From IMG/VR virus record IMGVR_UViG_3300027365_000405, positions 1-24,004 of that record: a stretch of 24,004 nt of DNA, one strand, 5' to 3'. Positions 20,013-24,004 of the stretch are shown in pieces; positions within the stretch are counted from its first letter, which is position 1, and every line of letters begins with the position of its first letter. Source of the DNA: a virus. Made by a program: the position numbers and the translations under genes. The notes under the pieces are model-generated. The model was not told the origin of the DNA. It searched no databases and saw only the letters and a program-made list of their open reading frames with translations.

Positions 20013-20060
20013 TGGAATGTTGTGTTGCGATTTCATATAATAGTGATTCGCAACACAACA
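20013..20060 (+). promoter_or_regulatory. Promoter P10 in the loop of a 13-bp inverted repeat
   Basis: TGGAAT (20013-20018), 17 bp, TATAAT (20036-20041). TGTTGTGTTGCGA (20018-20030) is the perfect complement of TCGCAACACAACA (20048-20060), with a 17-nt loop containing the -10. The ribosome site AAGGACG is just outside the right arm. It drives the gene at 20075 and uvsX. Confidence 0.78.
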
Positions 20061-20074
20061 AATAAGGACGCATT

Positions 20075-20626
20075 ATGAAAACGACATTAAAGATTCGATC
20101 TAATTATTCTATTGACGAACATGAAGCTAACGAGAGAATTAAAGAGTTTGTCAGGCACCTGACAGGCGACCATGAATGGTATGTAGAGTTAGTCACTAAT
20201 GAGAAGTATAATACCACATGCCCTATGTTCTGCTTTGAATATAACGATCACGACAGCTTAAAGGGCATTATTTCATTGTTCAACGACCATCGCTACATTC
20301 CCTTTGACAACTTTGAAGATGTGTCGTTTGATGATTTTGTTATGTCGCTAGAGAGTGACGATATCAATACATCGTTTGGTTTTCTTAGCGAGAAAAACCT
20401 AGAGTATGTAGAAGAGCAAGTGAACATGCTCGACTATATCTGCTCTGATGTCGTTGGAGAGCAGGAGGATTTAAAGCAGAAGGTAGAAGCGCTCTACTCG
20501 TTCATGGACAAATCAGGCATCCTATATTACAAACAACTCATCCAAGGCTTGCTTGAGGTACTCGATACGCAAGGTATCATCGATAAGCAGAACATTGAAA
20601 AGAAACTATTCACTAACATTCACTGA
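20075..20626 (+). CDS. Unknown phage protein upstream of uvsX
   Basis: The product is 183 residues, acidic and with no membrane segment; I do not recognise it. The N-terminal half is mixed alpha/beta (NERIKEFVRHLTGDHEWYVELV, PMFCFEYNDHDSLKGIISLF), followed by an Asp-rich stretch and a helical C-terminal half (VVGEQEDLKQKVEALYSFMDKSG, YKQLIQGLLEVLDTQGII). Its position between the polymerase and the recombinase, in one unit with uvsX, suggests a replication or recombination accessory role, but this is only context. Confidence 0.78.
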   Translation: MKTTLKIRSNYSIDEHEANERIKEFVRHLTGDHEWYVELVTNEKYNTTCPMFCFEYNDHDSLKGIISLFNDHRYIPFDNFEDVSFDDFVMSLESDDINTSFGFLSEKNLEYVEEQVNMLDYICSDVVGEQEDLKQKVEALYSFMDKSGILYYKQLIQGLLEVLDTQGIIDKQNIEKKLFTNIH

Positions 20627-20635
20627 GGATATTAC

Positions 20636-21748
20636 ATGGGTCTAGCAGATAAGTTCATCAAGTCCAGCTCTAAAATCAAAGGCGCTGGTCGCCTCTCTGA
20701 CGTTACTAAAGAAGACAAAAATATCTACGACACAGGCATCTATGCTCTCAATCTTGCCTACTCTGGCGATCTACATGGCGGTGTAACTGATGGCATTCAC
20801 TGTCTGGCTGGCAAAAGTCGTTCATTCAAATCGATGTTTGGTCTGCTATCATGTAAGGCGTATCTTGACGCTTATGACGACGCTTACATGATCTTCTATG
20901 ATTCGGAGGGCGGTGCTTCTGAAGACTACTTCAACTCGGTGGGTATTGATACTGAGCGTGTTATTTACATTCCCATCATGAACATTGAAGATCTCAAATT
21001 TGATATGATGGAGAAGCTTGAAGAGATCAAGAAGCATTATAACGAGACTAAAGAGTACTCACACTTTGTCTTCTTCACTGATTCTATCGGCAACCTAGCA
21101 TCAGTCAAAGAAGTTAATGATGCTATTGATCAGAAGTCTGTAGCAGACATGTCACGTGCTAAAGCGCTTAAGTCTCTGTTCCGTGTGGTAACACCCTACT
21201 TTACCAACTACAAAATGTACTGGATTCCCATCATGCACACGTATGACGAGATTGGTGGAATGGGAGCACCTAAACAGATCATGTCTGGCGGTCAAGGTGG
21301 TATGCTATCCAGTAATTCTGTGTTCGTGATCGGTAAGCGACAGGTCAAAGACGGTAAAGATCTGCTCGGCTGGAACTTCGTCCTTAACGCTGAGAAATCA
21401 CGCACTATTCGTGAGAAATCAGCCATCCCCGTTGAGGTTCTATACGATGGTGGTATTGACCGATATACTGGTCTTCTAGATATTGCCTTGGCTACCGGTC
21501 ATGTAGAGAAACCAAAGAATGGTTGGTATACTCGTCCTTCTGTGCCTGGGGATAAGAACTGGAGGAAGAAAGACACATCATGCCCTGAGTTCTGGGATGT
21601 GCTGCTCAATAGCGAAGATTTTTGTAATGCAGTGAAGGATATGTATAAACTGTCTGGTGGCGGTCAAGTACTGCACGATAAACTAGACTCTATCCTTTCT
21701 GATGATGAGCACCTAGATCCAGAAACAGGCGAAATCACCACCGAATAA
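20636..21748 (+). CDS. uvsX: RecA-like recombinase UvsX
   Basis: The product is 370 residues (T4 UvsX 391). It matches T4 UvsX along its length: GVTDGIHCLAGKSRSFKS contains Walker A (59-66), DAYMIFYDSEGG carries the catalytic Glu, HFVFFTDSIGNLAS is Walker B, KSLFRVVTPYF, MSGGQGGMLSSNSVFVIGKRQVKDG and NAEKSRTIREKS give loops and motif blocks, and GWYTRP with NWRKKDT match the C-terminal section. UvsX forms filaments on ssDNA to drive strand exchange, recombination-dependent replication and repair. It is nine bases after the unknown gene and precedes the gp41 helicase, the T4 order but without gene 40 between them. The shorter C-terminus lacks the long T4 acidic tail. Confidence 0.96.
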   Translation: MGLADKFIKSSSKIKGAGRLSDVTKEDKNIYDTGIYALNLAYSGDLHGGVTDGIHCLAGKSRSFKSMFGLLSCKAYLDAYDDAYMIFYDSEGGASEDYFNSVGIDTERVIYIPIMNIEDLKFDMMEKLEEIKKHYNETKEYSHFVFFTDSIGNLASVKEVNDAIDQKSVADMSRAKALKSLFRVVTPYFTNYKMYWIPIMHTYDEIGGMGAPKQIMSGGQGGMLSSNSVFVIGKRQVKDGKDLLGWNFVLNAEKSRTIREKSAIPVEVLYDGGIDRYTGLLDIALATGHVEKPKNGWYTRPSVPGDKNWRKKDTSCPEFWDVLLNSEDFCNAVKDMYKLSGGGQVLHDKLDSILSDDEHLDPETGEITTE

Positions 21749-21764
21749 ACATCATAACAGAGAT

Positions 21765-21789
21765 GGCGTGTGGTATGATATCACACGCC
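21765..21789 (+). promoter_or_regulatory. Hairpin with embedded -10-like box before gene 41
   Basis: GGCGTGTG (21765-21772)/CACACGCC (21782-21789) is an 8-bp stem around TATGAT (21774-21779). The -35 position (ATCATA, 21751-21756) is poor. It may be a weak promoter of the same loop type or mainly an intergenic hairpin after uvsX. Confidence 0.45.
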
Positions 21790-21818
21790 TATTGTTGGTT
21801 TGACGTTAGAGGCTAAGA

Positions 21819-23198
21819 ATGATCTCAATTGAGACGAGTATTTTCAAGGGGTTGCTATTTGACGAAGAATTTTCACGCAAGACCATTCCTTATCTAGATG
21901 AATCATACTTCGATGGCGGGTATCGATCACTGTTCAAGATTTATAAAGATTTGTTTGATCGATATAATAAGATTCCTAATATTGAATCTATCGCTATTAC
22001 ACTTCAAAAATCTAAGATCTCAGAACACGAATATGAGGATATTCTGAGTGTCGTCGAGGAAGTATCCAAACACAAAGATGAGCCCGTCGATACGGATTGG
22101 TTAGTTGATGAGACGGAGGAGTACTGCAAAGATAAAGCAGTATACAACGCTGTCTATGAATCGATTAACATTCTCGAAGGATCTAGTCAAAAATACGACA
22201 AACACGTCATCCCAGAATTGCTAGATAATGCTCTGGGTGTGTCGTTTGATACATCTATCGGCATGGATTACTTTGATGATGCCGAGCGTCGTTATGAAAT
22301 GTATACCAGTGAAGATGAGCGCATTAGTCTTCCTCTTGACACTCTCCAGCGGATGACTAATGGTGGATTGAAGAAGAAATCACTTACTGTGGCGTTGGCC
22401 TTCACCAACGTAGGGAAAAGCTCACTTATGTGTTACCTAGCCGGTGAGCTAATGAAGCAGGGCAAGAACGTTCTGTATATTAGCATGGAGATGGCTGAGG
22501 AGGTAGTATACGAGCGTATTGACGCTAATATGCTTAACGTGACAACAGATGAACTAAAACAGATGAAAAAGGAGAAATTCCTTTCTAGTGTCAACAATCT
22601 TAAGAAGAAAACCGTAGGTAAGCTAGTAGCGAAAGAGTACCCCACATCATCTGCCCATTGCGGTCACTTTCGTCATCTGCTCAAAGAACTAAAACAGAAG
22701 AAGAAGTTCAAGCCAGATGTCATCTTTGTGGATTACATCAACATCTGTGCCAGCTCTAGGTACAAGTCGCTCACCGGGGTCAACTCATACTCGTACGTGA
22801 AGGCTATTGCAGAAGAGCTACGCGGACTGGGTGTCGAATTTGATGTACCGATCTTTTCTGCTACTCAGACTAATCGCGGCGCCGCTAACGAAGACTCACC
22901 CGATCTCACCGCCACTAGTGAATCCATTGGCCTGCCTCAGACAGCCGACTTCATGTTTGCTATTACCACCAACGAGATACTAGAAGATAACAATCAACAG
23001 CTGTTCCATCTTCTTAAAACTCGCTGGGGCAATAAGACGTCGATGAAGCCGCAGCTGGTAGGAATTGACTTCAACAAAATGCGATACACGGACGTAGGCT
23101 CTACTGCTGAGATTCAGAGCAAGGTAGGCCAGAATAAACCACCAGCGAGAAACGATTCAACCAGCAAACGCTCTGTTGATGACATTGAGTGGGACTAG
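21819..23198 (+). CDS. 41: Replicative DNA helicase gp41 (DnaB family)
   Basis: The product is 459 residues (T4 gp41 475). The N-terminal domain aligns with T4 (FKGLLFDEEFSRKTIPYLDESYFDGG). The RecA-type ATPase domain has Walker A in VALAFTNVGKSSL (191-203), NVLYISMEMAEEVVYERIDANML, Walker B in PDVIFVDYINIC, SYSYVKAIAEELRGL, and the sensor ATQTNRGA and SIGLPQTADFMFAI blocks. The hexamer unwinds DNA 5' to 3' at the fork and works with a primase. A charged, Ser/Asn-rich tail ends in DDIEWD. Its stop abuts promoter P12. AGAGG is the ribosome site. Confidence 0.95.
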   Translation: MISIETSIFKGLLFDEEFSRKTIPYLDESYFDGGYRSLFKIYKDLFDRYNKIPNIESIAITLQKSKISEHEYEDILSVVEEVSKHKDEPVDTDWLVDETEEYCKDKAVYNAVYESINILEGSSQKYDKHVIPELLDNALGVSFDTSIGMDYFDDAERRYEMYTSEDERISLPLDTLQRMTNGGLKKKSLTVALAFTNVGKSSLMCYLAGELMKQGKNVLYISMEMAEEVVYERIDANMLNVTTDELKQMKKEKFLSSVNNLKKKTVGKLVAKEYPTSSAHCGHFRHLLKELKQKKKFKPDVIFVDYINICASSRYKSLTGVNSYSYVKAIAEELRGLGVEFDVPIFSATQTNRGAANEDSPDLTATSESIGLPQTADFMFAITTNEILEDNNQQLFHLLKTRWGNKTSMKPQLVGIDFNKMRYTDVGSTAEIQSKVGQNKPPARNDSTSKRSVDDIEWD

Positions 23199-23199
23199 G

Positions 23200-23228
23200 T
23201 GGCACTTCTCCTCATCTGCAGCTATAAT
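23200..23228 (+). promoter_or_regulatory. Sigma70-type promoter P12
   Basis: TGGCAC (23200-23205), 17 bp, TATAAT (23223-23228), with expected start near 23235. It serves two tiny ORFs and the dsbA-like gene. Confidence 0.78.
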
Positions 23229-23247
23229 GTATGTATCAGATGAGGAG
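23208..23247 (+). promoter_or_regulatory. Inverted repeat around P12 that can sequester the Shine-Dalgarno
   Basis: CTCCTCATCTG (23208-23218) is the perfect complement of CAGATGAGGAG (23237-23247), with an 18-nt loop holding the -10. The right arm overlaps GAGGAGG (23242-23248), ten bases before the ATG at 23258. The layout and even the sequence (CTCCTCATC/GATGAGGAG) repeat those at P2. Confidence 0.75.
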
Positions 23248-23257
23248 GAATTATATT

Positions 23258-23341
23258 ATGTTTTATTTTGACACTGATGAAGATAAAATCCTGGCCATGA
23301 TGTTCGGCAAGATCATCAAGAATGGTGGCCTTTGGGTTTGA
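23258..23341 (+). CDS. Tiny ORF, 27 residues
   Basis: ATG 23258 is placed nine bases after GAGGAGG, the best ribosome site in the area. The product MFYFDTDEDKILAMMFGKII... is acidic then amphipathic. The stop overlaps the next ATG (TGATG), so it is translationally coupled to the following small ORF and may mainly be a leader peptide for it. No homologue is recognised. Confidence 0.5.
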   Translation: MFYFDTDEDKILAMMFGKIIKNGGLWV

Positions 23342-23445
23342 TGGTAATGGCTATGATAGGAGTTCTCATATGTGCACTGGCTGTGGCATCCGTTGACCCA
23401 TTAGAAGATGTAATGCGTAAACTTAACTCAAAGAAAAGGAAGTAA
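23341..23445 (+). CDS. Tiny single-span membrane protein, 34 residues
   Basis: This ORF begins in the stop of the previous one. The product has a hydrophobic N-terminal helix (MVMAMIGVLICALAVASV) and a basic C-terminus (MRKLNSKKRK), which would give a one-helix membrane peptide with the basic end in the cytoplasm. It ends two bases before the next ATG. Coupling, spacing and the sensible hydropathy profile support it being real; function is unknown. Confidence 0.5.
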   Translation: MVMAMIGVLICALAVASVDPLEDVMRKLNSKKRK

Positions 23446-23447
23446 AC

Positions 23448-23711
23448 ATGAGTGATATTGTAATTCCTAGCAACCCCGCCGATCTGAAGAAACTTAAAGA
23501 TGGCATCGACGAGATCACCAACTCTATGACCCGTGTTGATGGTGAGAAAGAATACCAAAAAGAAGCTATCGAAGAGCTTTCAGAGCAGACAGGTATTGAT
23601 AAGAAATATATTAGGCGCATGGCAACAGATTTGTTCAAAAATAGATTTGATGAATGGGTAAATGAAATGGATGCTTATGCGCAGTTGTACGAATCAGTGT
23701 TCATGATTTAA
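23448..23711 (+). CDS. Small DsbA-like double-stranded DNA-binding protein
   Basis: The product is 87 residues (T4 DsbA 89). The pattern is acidic-helical: PADLKKLKDGIDEITNSMTR, then EAIEELSEQTGIDKKYIRRMATDLFKN, and a C-terminal QLYESVF that resembles the T4 DsbA ending (LYDTVF); the GIDKKYIRRMA segment matches the GVDGKMFNRL region. T4 DsbA binds dsDNA and is linked to late transcription. I rank this as a likely but not certain match. A strong intrinsic terminator follows directly. Confidence 0.68.
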   Translation: MSDIVIPSNPADLKKLKDGIDEITNSMTRVDGEKEYQKEAIEELSEQTGIDKKYIRRMATDLFKNRFDEWVNEMDAYAQLYESVFMI

Positions 23712-23713
23712 CC

Positions 23714-23745
23714 AAAAGGGCAAGTGAAATACACTTGCCCTTTTT
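23714..23745 (+). terminator. Strong, probably bidirectional intrinsic terminator
   Basis: AAAAGGGCAAGTG pairs with CACTTGCCCTTTT around an AAATA loop, followed by a T5 run; the A-run on the left provides the U-tract for the opposite strand. It lies between the plus-strand dsbA-like gene and the convergent minus-strand homing-endonuclease end, serving both. Confidence 0.9.
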
Positions 23746-23750
23746 GCATT

Positions 23751-24004
23751 TTACACAAAGATACAATTATCAAAATGGTGTCTTTTAGTATTAGGTAGAT
23801 TTCGTTTATCTAAATTTTTCTTACATTTTGGACATTTAATATATTCAATACGCCTCTCAGGGTTCATTTTACAATTATCAAAATGAAATCGACTCATTGA
23901 TCCTGTTCTTCCTTCCTTACCACAATGAGGGCATGTTCTTAGTGGTTGTTGCCTCCCCTTATTCGATTCAGAAATTTTCATTTTTGAATCTTTAGAATGA
24001 GATT
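23751..24004 (-). CDS. C-terminal part of an HNH-type homing endonuclease (partial, cut by window edge)
   Basis: The frame is open from the right edge, so the visible 84 codons are the C-terminus of a longer gene; a Met at 23981 is probably internal. The start of the visible part (SKDSKMKISESNKGRQQP) resembles a NUMOD3 DNA-binding motif. Two Cys/His repeats follow: CPHCGKEGRTGSMSRFHFDNC and CPKCKKNLDKRNLPNTKRHHFDNC. This tail is typical of phage HNH homing endonucleases. It is convergent with the dsbA-like gene and shares its terminator. Its A+T-rich codon use differs from the phage genes. The nuclease domain itself is outside the window. Confidence 0.8.
   Translation of the reverse strand, partial: SHSKDSKMKISESNKGRQQPLRTCPHCGKEGRTGSMSRFHFDNCKMNPERRIEYIKCPKCKKNLDKRNLPNTKRHHFDNCIFV

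Overview
The window is part of the genome of a large lytic tailed phage of the T4-like (gp43/UvsX/gp41) lineage. Evidence: a family-B DNA polymerase with T4 gp43 motifs, a UvsX recombinase and a gp41 replicative helicase in T4 order, a DenV pyrimidine-dimer glycosylase, an apparent DsbA-like protein, nearly gapless gene packing with ATGA/TAATG/TTGA overlaps, and homing elements. No ribosomal, tRNA or core bacterial genes were seen. The strong sigma70-type promoters and QueF/DenV homology fit a proteobacterial, probably gammaproteobacterial, host; the host itself cannot be read from the sequence.

Layout. (1) 1-2807: a tightly overlapped block of two paralogous MptE/DUF115-like proteins, a GT-A glycosyltransferase, an FkbM methyltransferase and one unknown. 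(2) 2811-4280: small phage genes of unknown role, including a membrane protein. (3) 4290-6058: a promoter, an unknown gene, denV and queE. (4) 6090-7325 on the minus strand: a stand-alone tnpB (IS1341-type, no tnpA) between two similar phage promoters. (5) 7350-8924: two putative DNA-binding proteins behind a duplicated promoter, plus a small unknown. (6) 8917-14997: folE, then one operon of dpdA, a PurN-like formyltransferase (DpdN candidate), a P-loop NTPase, queF, queC, a class II glutamine amidotransferase, a dUTPase/Dcd-like gene and queD. (7) 15053-20012: an unknown gene, then DNA polymerase gene 43 broken into two cistrons by a 578-residue homing endonuclease. (8) 20075-23711: an unknown gene, uvsX, gene 41, two tiny ORFs and a dsbA-like gene, closed by a strong terminator. 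(9) Right edge, minus strand: the C-terminus of an HNH-type homing endonuclease. No stretch longer than 300 bases lacks a gene.

How the genes work together. FolE, QueD, QueE, QueC and QueF form a complete GTP to preQ1 pathway. DpdA would insert a 7-deazaguanine base into DNA and the PurN-like enzyme could formylate it, giving a formyl-dPreQ1-type modified genome that resists host restriction. A separate amidotransferase beside queC suggests that an archaeosine-like (G+) product or amide-nitrogen supply is also possible.

Regulation. At least ten promoters share -35 (TTGNNN or TGGNNN), exactly 17 bp, and TATAAT or a close variant. Most are embedded in, or directly followed by, perfect inverted repeats. 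In two cases the downstream arm is the Shine-Dalgarno itself, so read-through RNA would hide the ribosome site while RNA started at the local promoter would not. T4 uses this logic for genes such as e and soc.
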